Source: Catellatospora sp. TT07R-123 (lineage in GTDB: Bacteria; Actinomycetota; Actinomycetes; Mycobacteriales; Micromonosporaceae). From it: DNA of 64,000 nt. The translations under genes were made by a program, and so were the position numbers. Location of the stretch: the NCBI RefSeq assembly GCF_018327705.1, contig NZ_BNEM01000002.1, positions 2,604,001 to 2,668,000 on the forward strand, in the 5' to 3' direction. The notes under the pieces are model-generated. The model worked only from the letters and a program-made list of their open reading frames with translations, had not been told where the DNA came from and did no database searches. Each line of letters begins with the position of its first letter. Position 1 is the stretch's first letter. Positions 1-10,717 of this stretch are shown here, one piece after another.

Positions 1-318
1 TCCCGCGCTGTGGATCGCCTCCGACCGGCGGAGGATCTCATCCGAGGTCATGAAGTACTGGTCGTTGTCCCGGTTATTGCTTCGGCGCATCGGGCAGTAT
101 GTGCAGTCGACTCGGCACGGGTTTCCGATCTCGATCACCCCGCGGCGGACGACCTGCCGCCCGAACGACTCGTCACGGATGGCCGCGGCACGCTGGTGGA
201 GGAGTGCTTGCTCCGCACCGCGTGCCGCCAGTCCCGCGAGGATCTCGCTGCGGGTGAGGCGCGTGGCGGTGCGCGTCGTCGACGGTGGTCCTAGCAGTGG
301 CAGCGTCGTCATCTTCAT
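1..318 (-). CDS. Radical SAM enzyme, BioB/HydE-like, N-terminal part (cut by window edge)
   Basis: The reading frame runs off the left edge, so only the first 106 residues are visible. They contain CRVDCTYC, the CxxxCxxC motif that binds the radical SAM 4Fe-4S cluster, at about residues 68-75. It is preceded by EIGNP and followed by PMRRSN, a context seen in the biotin synthase/HydE/PylB-type branch. The ATG shares four bases (ATGA) with the stop of the upstream hydrolase, so the gene is the fourth or later cistron of a coupled operon starting with the B12 radical SAM enzyme. The substrate is unknown; a role in modifying the Cys-Cys peptide upstream is inferred from location only. Confidence 0.8.
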   Translation of the reverse strand, partial: MKMTTLPLLGPPSTTRTATRLTRSEILAGLAARGAEQALLHQRAAAIRDESFGRQVVRRGVIEIGNPCRVDCTYCPMRRSNNRDNDQYFMTSDEILRRSEAIHSAG

Positions 319-920
319 GGCGCCGGGGTTCCTTTCACTTGCGTGTTGATCCAGCGCACTAGACGGTCGGCCAGAGCTCCCTGGGTGTGCAGACCCAGTT
401 CGGTCCAGTTGTGCCCAGCGTTCGGAACAGACCAGTAGTCCACTGTGTGAGAGCTGCGAAGAAGTCCTGTGGCACACTCGCGGGACAGCGCGGGAGGGAT
501 CTCGCGGTCGTCGCTTCCGTGGATGAACAGAATTCTGGTGTTCGTCCGCTGGGGCGGGTCGTAGAAGCCGGTGACCTGCTGCAGGATGCTGTAGCAGCCC
601 GCGATGCAGACCAGGGCCGAGAAGGTGTCCGGCTTCGACTCGTGGAGCAGCCGCATCGCCGTTATCGCGCCCATGGAGAACCCGAGCAGAACTCCGCCGG
701 GCACCGCGGACTCCGCGAGTTCATCGATGTTCCAGCAGGGAAACGTGTACCTGCGCTGAGCGAGTCCGGCATAGTGCAGCGCGTCCGACACACTCGGCTT
801 CTTGTCGGCAGTGGGAACATGCCAGGCCACGGAGTCGGTGTTCGTCGCGACATACGCGAATTTGCTCGTGAACGCGTCAGCCGTGTCGCCGGCGCCGTGG
901 AGCGCGAGACCGTGCCTCAT
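315..920 (-). CDS. Small alpha/beta hydrolase (dienelactone-hydrolase-like)
   Basis: 201 residues. The nucleophile elbow GFSMGA (GxSxG) lies near the middle, the acid residue is probably in GSDDREIP, and the catalytic His is in NAGHNW near the C-terminus, giving a complete Ser-Asp-His triad in the right order. The open frame extends much further upstream, but that part is Arg/Pro-rich shadow sequence. The ATG at 920 overlaps the preceding stop as ATGA, which decides the start. No signal peptide, so cytoplasmic. It sits between the unknown protein and the second radical SAM gene. It could hydrolyse an ester, amide or leader-linked intermediate, but the substrate cannot be read from sequence. 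Confidence 0.8.
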   Translation of the reverse strand: MRHGLALHGAGDTADAFTSKFAYVATNTDSVAWHVPTADKKPSVSDALHYAGLAQRRYTFPCWNIDELAESAVPGGVLLGFSMGAITAMRLLHESKPDTFSALVCIAGCYSILQQVTGFYDPPQRTNTRILFIHGSDDREIPPALSRECATGLLRSSHTVDYWSVPNAGHNWTELGLHTQGALADRLVRWINTQVKGTPAP

Positions 921-1618
921 GACCCGACCCGGAGGTTCACGATCCCGTGCATCACCGGAACGCGGCTCATGCGCCTTGCTCCCCGGCCTCGGAGGTCGAA
1001 GGCCGCGTTGATGTCGAACGCGGGGAGCGCCACCTCGATCTCGTCGATTTCGTCGAGAAGGTGGGCGGGTGGCGTTCCGGGGACCCGCGAGACCGCAGGC
1101 CCGGGCAGCCCGTCGGCGCCGAAGGAGGGGTGGGAGACCAGGCAGCGACCATCTCGGACCCAGAGGTCGGCGTCCGTCGGACTCTGCGCCTGCGCAGGGC
1201 GAAGACATGCGGCCTGGGGAAGTCGATACCGGTGCAGCGGGGTCGTGGACTGCAACACGCCCAGGAGCCGGGCCATGTTTCCCTCCTGTCCCCGCGTTTC
1301 CACCCACACGTGAGCCCGATGGAGACCAGACTGCTCAGCTCGGCCGATGATCGCCTTGGCGAGACGGTAGGTGGGGAATCGCACGTCCTGGTCGAACGCG
1401 AAAGCGGCACGCAGATAGACGCACCTGTTCGCCAGCAGAGCCCGGTGAGCGGCGAGCACCCTGTCCTTGTCGACCAGGGCCATCCACAGATACTCGTCGG
1501 CGGAGGCCACCTCCTCGACGACCTTCCTCTCGGGCAGCAGCGCCTGGACCGCGTGGGTGAGTTCCATGTCCGCGCGAAGCTGCACCGCCTCCGGCTGGCC
1601 CCCGTCGCCGCTGGTCAC
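917..1618 (-). CDS. Conserved-operon protein of unknown function
   Basis: 233 residues from a GTG at 1618 that overlaps the stop of the B12 radical SAM gene (GTGA). I do not recognise the family. The protein is soluble, with a helical first half and an Asp/Glu-rich stretch (LLDEIDEIEVALPAFDIN) in the second half, and has no transmembrane segment. Because both its ends overlap neighbouring genes by four bases, it must be made in step with the two radical SAM enzymes and the hydrolase, so a role as accessory or tailoring protein of that pathway is inferred. The open frame upstream of 1618 is spurious. Confidence 0.65.
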   Translation of the reverse strand: MTSGDGGQPEAVQLRADMELTHAVQALLPERKVVEEVASADEYLWMALVDKDRVLAAHRALLANRCVYLRAAFAFDQDVRFPTYRLAKAIIGRAEQSGLHRAHVWVETRGQEGNMARLLGVLQSTTPLHRYRLPQAACLRPAQAQSPTDADLWVRDGRCLVSHPSFGADGLPGPAVSRVPGTPPAHLLDEIDEIEVALPAFDINAAFDLRGRGARRMSRVPVMHGIVNLRVGS

Positions 1619-2967
1619 TGGACCGCCAAGGGCAGCAGCTTGCGCGCGACGGAGTATTGTGCCCGCACGACTCGACGGCTGCGCAGACCACGCTTGGCCG
1701 CTGCGGCGTTGAGGATGAACTCCGGCTTCAGGAACTTGGAGTCCAGGTACTTGTAGAGCCACCCGAACATCTCGGGGTCGATGTGAAGGAAGGTGGGTTC
1801 CAGGAGCTCTTTGGCAGTCGTCTCCGTCTGCCGGCTCATGGCGGTCTCGGGCAGGACACGGTATCCGATATGCAGCACCAGCTCCTGAGGCTCCAGGTTC
1901 TGGTTGATGTACTCAAGTGTGGCCCGAGCGGTGTCCTCGTTCTCATTAGGTCCACCGAGCACGACATTGATCTTCGGCTTGAGACCGAATTCCCGGCACA
2001 GTTCCAGGCAGCGGTCGACATGCTGGATGCCGAAGGACTTCCCGATCTCGTTCATCATCCCGGGGTGCAGGCTGTCGGGTGAGATGACGACGTATTCGAC
2101 GTCGCTCTCCGCGAGCAGCGCGGCGAACTCCCGGTCGAACGGCTTCGGCGTGAAGTAGGCAGACCACCTCAGGCCGGGACAGTCCAGGTCGCTGTTGAGA
2201 GCGGCCACGACCTTCTTCGCATACCGGATGTCGGCGTTGAAGATCGCGTCGGTGAAGAAGATCTGCCTGATCCCGGCGTCATGGATGGCCCGCACCTCGG
2301 CCAGCAGGGCGGGAATGTCCCGCTCCGCGCCCCAGTCGTCCTTCGTGATGTGCGCGTACGGACAGTAGGTGCAGCCCTGGTAGCAGCTCTTCCTGCGGGT
2401 TTCGACACCGATCATCGCGCTGCGCTTGCTGGCGTAGACAGCCATGAGCTCGGGGTCGTAGTCCATGACACGGGTGGAGAACTTCGGGTCGGGGGTTCCC
2501 GTGACGACGACGTTGCGCTGTTCAGCAGAGCGAAGCGGATCCTTGCAGAGACGCAGCATGACGCTCTCGCCCGGCCCGACGACTCCCACATTCAGGTTCA
2601 GGGCCTCGGTGAACTCCTGGGCGAAGAGGCTGAAGCCGGGGCCGCCGCCGACCCACAGGATCGAGTCGGCCGCAGCTCCCGCTGCTTCGCGCAGGTCGGC
2701 AGCGTAATCGCGATAATGCGGGACGTGGCTCTCGCAGGCGAGTTCGATGGGATCGACATTGCGTATGGTCATGCCGACCACGTCCCAGCCCTGGCGAACC
2801 CACGAGTGGTCACGCTGGAGCTGCGGTTCACGCTGGAAGTCGACGACACGCACGCTGTGACCGGCCTCGCACAGGACCTGCCGAATTCGCTCAATGCCCA
2901 AGGGAAAGATCGGGTCATTTCCCGGCATCGACAGACTGGACAGGTTCACCAACGCGATACGTGCCAT
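1615..2967 (-). CDS. Cobalamin-binding-domain radical SAM enzyme
   Basis: 450 residues. The N-terminal ~150 residues resemble a B12-binding Rossmann domain (MARIALVNLSS start, PLGIERIRQVL, then VVGMTIR and WVGGGPGFS). The radical SAM core follows with CYQGCTYC (CxxxCxxC) near residue 195, then FFTDAIFN and INVVLGGPNE strands. Such enzymes typically methylate unactivated carbon or phosphorus, or rearrange skeletons, using methylcobalamin and S-adenosylmethionine. AGGTGAG stands seven bases before the ATG. It is the first gene of a four-gene coupled operon and follows the small Cys-Cys protein after a perfect hairpin. Assignment to peptide modification is inferred from that context. Confidence 0.85.
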   Translation of the reverse strand: MARIALVNLSSLSMPGNDPIFPLGIERIRQVLCEAGHSVRVVDFQREPQLQRDHSWVRQGWDVVGMTIRNVDPIELACESHVPHYRDYAADLREAAGAAADSILWVGGGPGFSLFAQEFTEALNLNVGVVGPGESVMLRLCKDPLRSAEQRNVVVTGTPDPKFSTRVMDYDPELMAVYASKRSAMIGVETRRKSCYQGCTYCPYAHITKDDWGAERDIPALLAEVRAIHDAGIRQIFFTDAIFNADIRYAKKVVAALNSDLDCPGLRWSAYFTPKPFDREFAALLAESDVEYVVISPDSLHPGMMNEIGKSFGIQHVDRCLELCREFGLKPKINVVLGGPNENEDTARATLEYINQNLEPQELVLHIGYRVLPETAMSRQTETTAKELLEPTFLHIDPEMFGWLYKYLDSKFLKPEFILNAAAAKRGLRSRRVVRAQYSVARKLLPLAVQ

Positions 2968-3014
2968 GTGTACTCACCTCTAGCTCAGCGACTTCCGGGA
3001 CCTATCGCAGGCAA

Positions 3015-3058
3015 TCAGCCGCCGCAGATGAACCGAGAGCTGCATCTGCGGCGGCTGA
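3015..3058 (-). terminator. Hairpin between precursor-like gene and radical SAM operon
   Basis: Arms 3015-3030 and 3043-3058 are perfectly complementary over 16 bp with a 12-base loop. There is no long T-run, so it may be a partial terminator (attenuator) or an mRNA-processing/stabilising hairpin. Its position lets the small upstream gene be expressed in excess over the enzymes, as is common for RiPP precursor genes. Confidence 0.7.
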
Positions 3059-3065
3059 GGGCTTA

Positions 3066-3350
3066 CTAGCAGCAGGAGGGGACAGACATCGCCATCAGGA
3101 AGTCCGAGTCGACGCGCTGGAAGAGCGCGTCCGTGACCGTCTCGAACCGCTCCGGGTCAGTCCGGATGTAGGCCTCCAGACCCTCGTGGTCGAGGGTCAG
3201 GCCGGCCGCCATCATCGTCTCCTTCGGGTTGTTCGCGAGGGCGGTCGCGAACGCCTCGTCCTCGAGGCGCTCGACCAGCCGGTCAAGCCGCGCAGCCGTC
3301 TCGGCCACCAGCTCGGCGTCCGTACGAACCAGTTCCGTGGTTTCTGCCAT
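3066..3350 (-). CDS. Candidate RiPP precursor peptide ending in Cys-Cys
   Basis: 94 residues, ATG at 3350 with AGGGAG six bases upstream. Residues 1-80 are acidic and helical, with a stretch (ALANNPKETMMAAGLTLDHE) reminiscent of Nif11/nitrile-hydratase-type leader peptides, which typically contain short helices and NP/GL turns. The C-terminus changes character to FLMAMSVPSCC, the only cysteines in the protein. Size, acidic leader, short cysteine-ended tail, a hairpin just after it and two radical SAM enzymes downstream all fit a ribosomally made, post-translationally modified peptide. No obvious double-Gly cleavage site is seen. It could instead be a small carrier or regulatory protein. Confidence 0.6.
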   Translation of the reverse strand: MAETTELVRTDAELVAETAARLDRLVERLEDEAFATALANNPKETMMAAGLTLDHEGLEAYIRTDPERFETVTDALFQRVDSDFLMAMSVPSCC

Positions 3351-3875
3351 GTGAACTCCCTGTCGCGTTGGATTCTTTCCGCTGTCAGCCTGACTGCCGG
3401 CGGGTCGACTGCGTCATTGCGCAAGCGATTACCGCTCAGAAGAAAGAAGCCGACGCGGTGCAACATGAGGCAATCGCGCGCAAGCAGTGGTGCATGAACT
3501 TCCTCTCGGTCCTTGGCGCGAGCCGTAATGATTTTTTACAGGATCACACTGGCGATGGTCAATATATCGATTGCCGAACCATTCGGCTCCACGAATATGT
3601 CGGCACACGTAAGGTGTCGCATCACCGGCGACAGCCGGCGGCGGGAACCGGCCCTACGCTGCGAAATCAGCCGCCCGGAAGAGAACGTCTGCACCGCGGC
3701 CGCGACGCCGCACGGACGGCCACCGCTTCCTCGGCACGCGGACGCGGCACTCGCGGGCAGGTCACGCGAATCCATTCCCCAGTCGCGGCGACCGCGAGGA
3801 GAGCTGCGATGACAGCGAATCGAAACATGGCTGTCATCGGGAAGTCAAAGAGGCGCTGACGCCCTCTTTGAGTTG
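3351..3875. other. Intergenic region upstream of the precursor-like gene
   Basis: This should hold the minus-strand promoter of the peptide operon; I could not pick convincing -35/-10 boxes. A 56-codon minus-strand frame (3667-3837) begins with a hydrophobic, signal-peptide-like stretch (MFRFAVIAALLAVAATG) but has no good ribosome site and an Arg-rich tail. It is kept only as a weak possibility. Confidence 0.35.
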
Positions 3876-3915
3876 ATGGTCCTCCACGCAGCACAACAAT
3901 TGCGTGGAGGACCAT
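3876..3915 (-). terminator. gyrB terminator hairpin
   Basis: Arms 3876-3890 and 3901-3915 are perfectly complementary over 15 bp around a 10-base loop, 36 bp beyond the gyrB stop. It is the strongest simple hairpin in this part of the window and should end the gyrB transcript, separating it from the peptide operon on the same strand. Confidence 0.8.
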
Positions 3916-3950
3916 TCGGCCCCCCGAAGGAAGCCGCGACATGCGACGGG

Positions 3951-5906
<1,956 letters not shown>

Positions 5907-6292
5907 CGCACATCGCTTTCCCGCCTGCACCTCAGTCGGATGCAGGACGTGCTGACACGCGCACGCGCTCTCAGCCGGCGCTGCGGCAGGACACCGCAAG
6001 CCGCAGCGAGTTCGGCGCTACCTGCCGCGACCGCCGAGGACGGCGTGTACGCGATTTACTGACCCGGTACGTTCATAGCAGACTAGCCGGTGTGGCACGG
6101 GGTATGGCGCCCGCGGACACGCCTGGCCCCAATTAGGACTTTGTCACCTTTCGGGTGATGCGCCGCCATCGATGTGGCGGCAGCCCGTATGGTCGACGTG
6201 GATCTTCCGAGGTTGATCGCCCCAGTGCTGGGTCAGCCGTCAGCCGTTGATCCACTTCTTCACGAACAGGCCAGGACCTCGACACCCTTAGA
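5907..6292. other. gyrB upstream region
   Basis: Holds the minus-strand leader and presumably the promoter of gyrB. A small imperfect hairpin near 6145-6162 (TCACC/GGTGA arms) lies downstream of the 6293 gene and could be a weak terminator for it. No convincing gene; Arg/Pro-rich frames here are composition artefacts. Confidence 0.4.
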
Positions 6293-6991
6293 TCACTCGC
6301 AGAGACCTGCCGCAAAGGGAAGTGCCTGTATGCAGTCGGTGGCATATTGATGCAGGAGCATGGCGAACCTGGGCTCGACGGTCACTGCCTTCGTACGATC
6401 GTTGTCACGCCGGATATTGGCCGGTTGCCGGATCTCGTCTATCGCCGCGGCGAGCAGCCGATAGGTGGCGTCGAGCGCGTTGTTGTGCAGCTGGGTCTGC
6501 TGGATGCGCTGGTCACCGGTAACGGGGATCTGGACGAGGGGTAGATGCACACCCGTGAGAAGGTAGATGTCGACGGCGGCTATATGCAGATATTCGGGTT
6601 GTTTGATGGGCCGCCGTCTTACCGTCTCATCGAGGACTTCGCAGGCCCAGACGGCGTAGACCGCCGCAGTATCCGCGTAGAGCCGGGTGAGACTGTCGAT
6701 GTGCGACGCGGTGACGGCGATCAGCGCCTCGGTGGTGCCGAGGGAGGTCTCGCTGTCACTCGCGCGGTCAAGTTCGTACCGGTCGGTGTAGCGGACCAGG
6801 TCGAGCACCGCGGCGGCCAGGGCGAGGCTGATGTCATTGCAGGCTGCGCCCATCTCGCGGAGACGTGTCGTGATGTTGCCGGGAAGTCGGTGCCGACCCT
6901 CATCAGCCAGCAGGGGGCGCGCTCCCGCGGCAGGATCATCGAAATTGACCATGTTCGTGTGCCGAAAAGGGGGCATGGCCTCGCTCGTCAT
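6293..6991 (-). CDS. Hypothetical alpha-helical protein
   Basis: 232 residues, ATG at 6991 preceded by GGAGAAGG. I do not recognise the family. The sequence is largely helical with Ala/Leu-rich segments (DISLALAAAVLDLVRYTDRYEL; VYAVWACEVLDETVRRR) and no transmembrane or signal segment. It contains none of the motifs of the RiPP enzymes nearby. It lies between gyrB and the SagB-like gene on the same strand, with 386 and 395 bp gaps, so it probably has its own promoter. A function in the same locus is possible but unsupported. Confidence 0.55.
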   Translation of the reverse strand: MTSEAMPPFRHTNMVNFDDPAAGARPLLADEGRHRLPGNITTRLREMGAACNDISLALAAAVLDLVRYTDRYELDRASDSETSLGTTEALIAVTASHIDSLTRLYADTAAVYAVWACEVLDETVRRRPIKQPEYLHIAAVDIYLLTGVHLPLVQIPVTGDQRIQQTQLHNNALDATYRLLAAAIDEIRQPANIRRDNDRTKAVTVEPRFAMLLHQYATDCIQALPFAAGLCE

Positions 6992-7386
6992 CGATGCCTT
7001 CTCCGATGGACGCTTGATGTGTAAGTCTTGCTGCGATTATTACCGCAGCCCTGCCGATGCAAGCCAGGCGCAGGGATCCGCTGCGTTCGCACGCCGCAGC
7101 TCGGGGCGCACCGCCGCCTGCCCCAGTGACCCGCCCCGGTCGCCGGACGATCACACATAACTCCAGGTCAATCAACGAATCCGTGTACCGACACCAGGCT
7201 GGACCACCGAACTCAGGGTGGGCCGCAACGAGGTAGGAGCGTAGCCACCCCCGCGCCGTCAGACGAGGCGGCCACACGACCTATCGCATCGAGAGAACCG
7301 CCCACCGGGGTGTTCGCCGCGCCCACGCGGCACGGGTGCGGGCCGATCGAGTCGCCGCGGCCTGTCCGGTGTCGTGAGTCGAGACT
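6992..7386. other. Intergenic region
   Basis: No recognisable gene. Open frames on both strands are short and Arg/Pro/Ala-rich, as expected by chance in such GC-rich DNA. It probably contains the promoter of the 6293-6991 gene and the end of the SagB transcript. Confidence 0.4.
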
Positions 7387-8748
7387 TTATGACCCTGCCT
7401 CCGGCTCCGTGGGCACGCCGAGGAGCATCGCGCCGACCATGCCCTCCACGAGCGGGTCGCGGCCGCTCACGCGCTCGAACGCGTAGTTCGACATGCCGCC
7501 GAGGCCGCGGACGCCGAGACCGGTGGCGTACGCGTTGAGGTAGAGCGTCTGGTACATGACGCCCACATGCCTGAGGACCAGGGCGTACGCCATTGTCTCG
7601 TACTTCCACATCAGCCGGCCGAAGCGTGCTGCGAGCACGATGCCCACCGGCGGCGGGGTAAAGATCTTCCCGACGTCGCCGATGTCTTGCGCAAGGGTGG
7701 CGCAGCGGGCGGGGTCGGCACTGATCAGTTCGAGCGCATGCTGGTCGGCCACGTATCGCCAGAGCCCCGGCTCGATGCCCTCGCACTCGGTGACGATCAG
7801 GTAGGTCTCCAGCTCGTGGATGGACCCACCGGAGGGGCACGGCCGGTCGACGACCTCCAGCCCTCTGTCGTAGAACGAGCGGCGTACGCGACAGCTGCGG
7901 TAGAGCAGTTCGCCGACCTGCGCGATCGACGGCGGCGTGAGGTGCCGAGCGGATCTGCGGCGTTCGACCACCTCGACCAGTGGGGGGTCCGTGCGCTCGC
8001 GACTCGCGAGATCCGGAACGTCGAGGGGGAAGAGCCGCCCGGTGACCGGTGTCGCGTACGGCGGCGAATCCCCGGTGAACGGGTAGGTGCCGCCATACCG
8101 GTCAGAGCCGCGCCACTCCGTCGTGCGCTGATAGAACCACAGCTCCCACGGCGTCCAGCCGCCCGCCTCGAGTTCCGTTGCCGGATCGACCCAGAGCCCG
8201 GCTGCCAGCAGCAGCTGGCGTACGCCGACGCCCGGCCAGTCCGTTCTCGCGGCGAGGCCACCGCCGACGATGTCGGGTAGGAGCTGAGGATCGACCTCGA
8301 CCCGCCTCGGGTCGCGGCCGCTGGCCAATGCCGCGGTCCCGCCGTGGCCGGTCATCACCGCGAACTTCGACAACCGCAGATGGGGTCCATCCTGGATCGT
8401 GGCGTCCGAGGCGGGCACCGTGCCCTCTCCGGTCAGCCGGGCGACCACCCGCCCCTCGGAGAGCACGACGCGGTCCAGCAGTCCCGCCCCCTGGAGCCGT
8501 GCGATGGTCTGGTAGGCGGCGGCCACCGCGGCCAGGCCCATCCGGCCGGCAACCTCGCGCACTACGGACGAGGGTGGTCTTGCCTCGGCGAGTGCTTCGC
8601 ACAGGGCGGTCGCGAGCTGGGGATCGGCGCTCGGGAGGACCGTCGACCAGGTCGGACCGGTGATCGCGAGTCCGTCGGTCACGGGTTCGAATGTGATGCC
8701 ACGGCGTACCGTCACCGCGATCCGGTCGGGAGCCATTGTGGTCGTCAT
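7387..8748 (-). CDS. SagB-type flavin dehydrogenase (nitroreductase fold)
   Basis: 453 residues, ATG at 8748 with AGGA nine bases upstream; the longer frame is rejected. The N-terminal half is the SagB-family extension. The C-terminal half is a nitroreductase-like FMN domain starting at VEVVERRRSARHLTPPSIAQVGELLYRS and continuing through PCPSGGSIHELETYLIV to YALVLRHVGVMYQTLYLNAYATGLGVRGLGG, a typical SagB signature. Characterised SagB proteins oxidise thiazolines/oxazolines to thiazoles/oxazoles in TOMM peptides; related enzymes act on other heterocyclic or amino-acid intermediates. The cyclodehydratase (YcaO) it would need is not in the window and could lie to the left. Confidence 0.88.
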   Translation of the reverse strand: MTTTMAPDRIAVTVRRGITFEPVTDGLAITGPTWSTVLPSADPQLATALCEALAEARPPSSVVREVAGRMGLAAVAAAYQTIARLQGAGLLDRVVLSEGRVVARLTGEGTVPASDATIQDGPHLRLSKFAVMTGHGGTAALASGRDPRRVEVDPQLLPDIVGGGLAARTDWPGVGVRQLLLAAGLWVDPATELEAGGWTPWELWFYQRTTEWRGSDRYGGTYPFTGDSPPYATPVTGRLFPLDVPDLASRERTDPPLVEVVERRRSARHLTPPSIAQVGELLYRSCRVRRSFYDRGLEVVDRPCPSGGSIHELETYLIVTECEGIEPGLWRYVADQHALELISADPARCATLAQDIGDVGKIFTPPPVGIVLAARFGRLMWKYETMAYALVLRHVGVMYQTLYLNAYATGLGVRGLGGMSNYAFERVSGRDPLVEGMVGAMLLGVPTEPEAGS

Positions 8749-9448
8749 CGTCCGTCCTATGAGAAAACGAGAGCCAGCTCGGTTCCGGCCACGGTACTTG
8801 CGGATCGCACGAAACGCCAGGAACGTAAACATCACACTGAAGCCATCTCATCCTGACCTCCATCGATGGCCAGCGGCAGCCTCCGCGTCCTATCCGATAC
8901 GTCTTAGGCCGGTCGCAATCGCCGTTCGGCACGCTGGTGTGAGCATCACGGACCTCGGCCGGTTCCTGAATGGCGCAACATCACGAACATGATGATCATA
9001 AATGTATGTGTACGTCTGCCAGGAGCTGAGGCGTGGCCGAGACGGTCGTGGGCCCGGGTGCTCATCAGCCGATCTTCCTTCTCGACATCGACGGATCACA
9101 TTGATACGCTCGGCCTCATGCACGAAATGTCGGCGCTGAGCGGGGGCGCAGCCGTCCTTCTGAGAGGTCTTCCAACCGATCAGAGCTACTTGCGGTGGAG
9201 CCTCCCGTCGTGCGGCCCCGTCTAGAGACGGCCGCCAAGAAGCCTTTACGCGAACTCAACCTTCATGTCGCGTGTAGCCAGCGCATGCGATGACGAGACA
9301 GGCTGGGTTCCGTCTATCACGGAGTCGACGATTCCTTCCCGCATAGTCGCCTCACGGAACGTCCCTCCGGCAAGCGGGGTCGCTCCTCGTGAGCAGGACA
9401 TCGATGCTTCGGTTCGCATTCGCTCTGACCATCCGGAGAAAATAGAAA
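8749..9448. other. Divergent promoter region between SagB-like and methyltransferase genes
   Basis: Seven hundred bases without a convincing gene. It must hold promoters in both directions. A 35-codon plus-strand frame at 9118-9225 ends SLPSCGPV and might be a tiny peptide, but it has no ribosome site. The stretch near 8990-9010 is locally AT-rich (catgatgatcataaatgt) and is the most promoter-like place seen. Confidence 0.4.
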
Positions 9449-10180
9449 ATGACTGGATACTCCTCCGACGACAACCTCACCTGCGACCCGCGAGAGTGCA
9501 CGACCGATCTGTATGACCTGTTCGCCAGGCTGCCCCGCCGTGAGCACCCGACCTACGCGATGGAGCAGCAGTTCTTCGGCGTGGCACCCGGCACTCCAAG
9601 CGTCGAATACGGTGCGGGAGACGGCCGGCTGACCCGGTGGGTACAACCGACGTACGCGGTGGAGCTGTCGACGGCCACCATCGAGTCGATCGAGCACCTG
9701 GCGTTGACGACGAAGTTCATCGCGGCAGACATGTGTCATGTCGAACTTCCGGAAAAGGTGTCCGTGTCGGTCGTCGGCGGAGAGACCCTGAGCAACTTCT
9801 CCGCGCGCTCGCTTGAAGAATTCTTCCGGAACGCGGCTCGGAATTCCCTGCCCGACGGCGAGCTGCGGTTCGATCTCCTGGCGAGCGACTACTTCCAGGG
9901 GGTCCGTGCCCGCAGAGGGGAACGATGGCACGATCTGTCGACGATTCGGGGCTTTCCCTGCTGGGAACAGTACAGATTCGACGACCGGCAGGTGGTGCAC
10001 GCGTTCCTCCTGCTCGCCGACGGTGAGGTCCATCAGGCGCACCTCCACGAGTTCACGCACAGCGAGGCCTTCCTCGGGTCCGCGCTGCACGACGCCGGGT
10101 GGGTCGATGTCGAGTTCACTCTCCACGACGTCGAGGGCCAACCGCCGCTGCTCTTCGTCCGTGCCAGGGGCGTTGCGTGA
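9449..10180 (+). CDS. Class I SAM-dependent methyltransferase
   Basis: 243 residues, ATG at 9449 with GGAGAA upstream. The SAM-binding glycine motif is VEYGAGDGRLTRW (about residues 51-63), followed by an acidic strand-end (YAVELS) and a post-II segment SVSVVGGETLSNFSARSLEEFF. The protein has the length of a small-molecule methyltransferase, no N-terminal signal and no extra domain. It is transcribed away from the SagB-like gene and is followed by an MFS relic. It is a plausible tailoring enzyme of the left-hand biosynthetic locus, but the substrate is unknown. Confidence 0.75.
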   Translation: MTGYSSDDNLTCDPRECTTDLYDLFARLPRREHPTYAMEQQFFGVAPGTPSVEYGAGDGRLTRWVQPTYAVELSTATIESIEHLALTTKFIAADMCHVELPEKVSVSVVGGETLSNFSARSLEEFFRNAARNSLPDGELRFDLLASDYFQGVRARRGERWHDLSTIRGFPCWEQYRFDDRQVVHAFLLLADGEVHQAHLHEFTHSEAFLGSALHDAGWVDVEFTLHDVEGQPPLLFVRARGVA

Positions 10181-10198
10181 GGTGAGCCCGCTTACCGA

Positions 10199-10477
10199 CG
10201 AAGTCGGTTCCTCAGGTTCCGGGCCGCGCAGTCACGGTCCCAGCTCGACCAGCGCTTCGGGCTCCTCGTGCTACCGGTGGCGGCGGTCGAGACCTTGAAC
10301 GCCGGGGTCAGCGAGGTCGGCTACCTCAGCGCCTCGCTGATCACAAGGCGAGCTCGACGAGGCGGGCGCTCGGCTGCTGAGGTCGCGACCACAGCCCGCT
10401 CCCTTGGCTCACAGCTGATCGTCCGACAACTGGAGGAGATGGCGCATCGGCTGTCGCCGTACCGCTCGCAATCGTGA
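10199..10477 (+). pseudogene. N-terminal relic of an MFS exporter
   Basis: One reading frame gives RFRAAQSRSQLDQRFGLLVLPVAAVETLNAGVSEVGYLSAS, which matches the typical opening of macrolide-type MFS exporters (LRNFRLLW...SQLG...LPLVAV.TL.AS..EVG.LSA). The frame lacks a proper start and the rest of the transporter. It lies directly after the methyltransferase, where an export gene would fit, and is cut off after helix 1. The sequence after about 10335 is unrelated. Confidence 0.5.
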
Positions 10478-10717
10478 GATCGCCCAGCATGTTGACCGGA
10501 TCCGCGCGGACCTGCTCTCCAGACAGCCAGCGGCGCGTTGACCACCAGACGCACGAGGTCGACGCCGAAGGCTGGTTGCAGTGAAGCCACACGATCCAAA
10601 ACCCAACCAGGTCCAACGTCGTCCACGCCGATGCTGTTGATCTAGCGGCCGTGCGGCGCTTCAAGCCAGCGTGGTGGGCCTGGAGCGCCGCACGAACCCG
10701 TAATGCGATCAGGGAGT

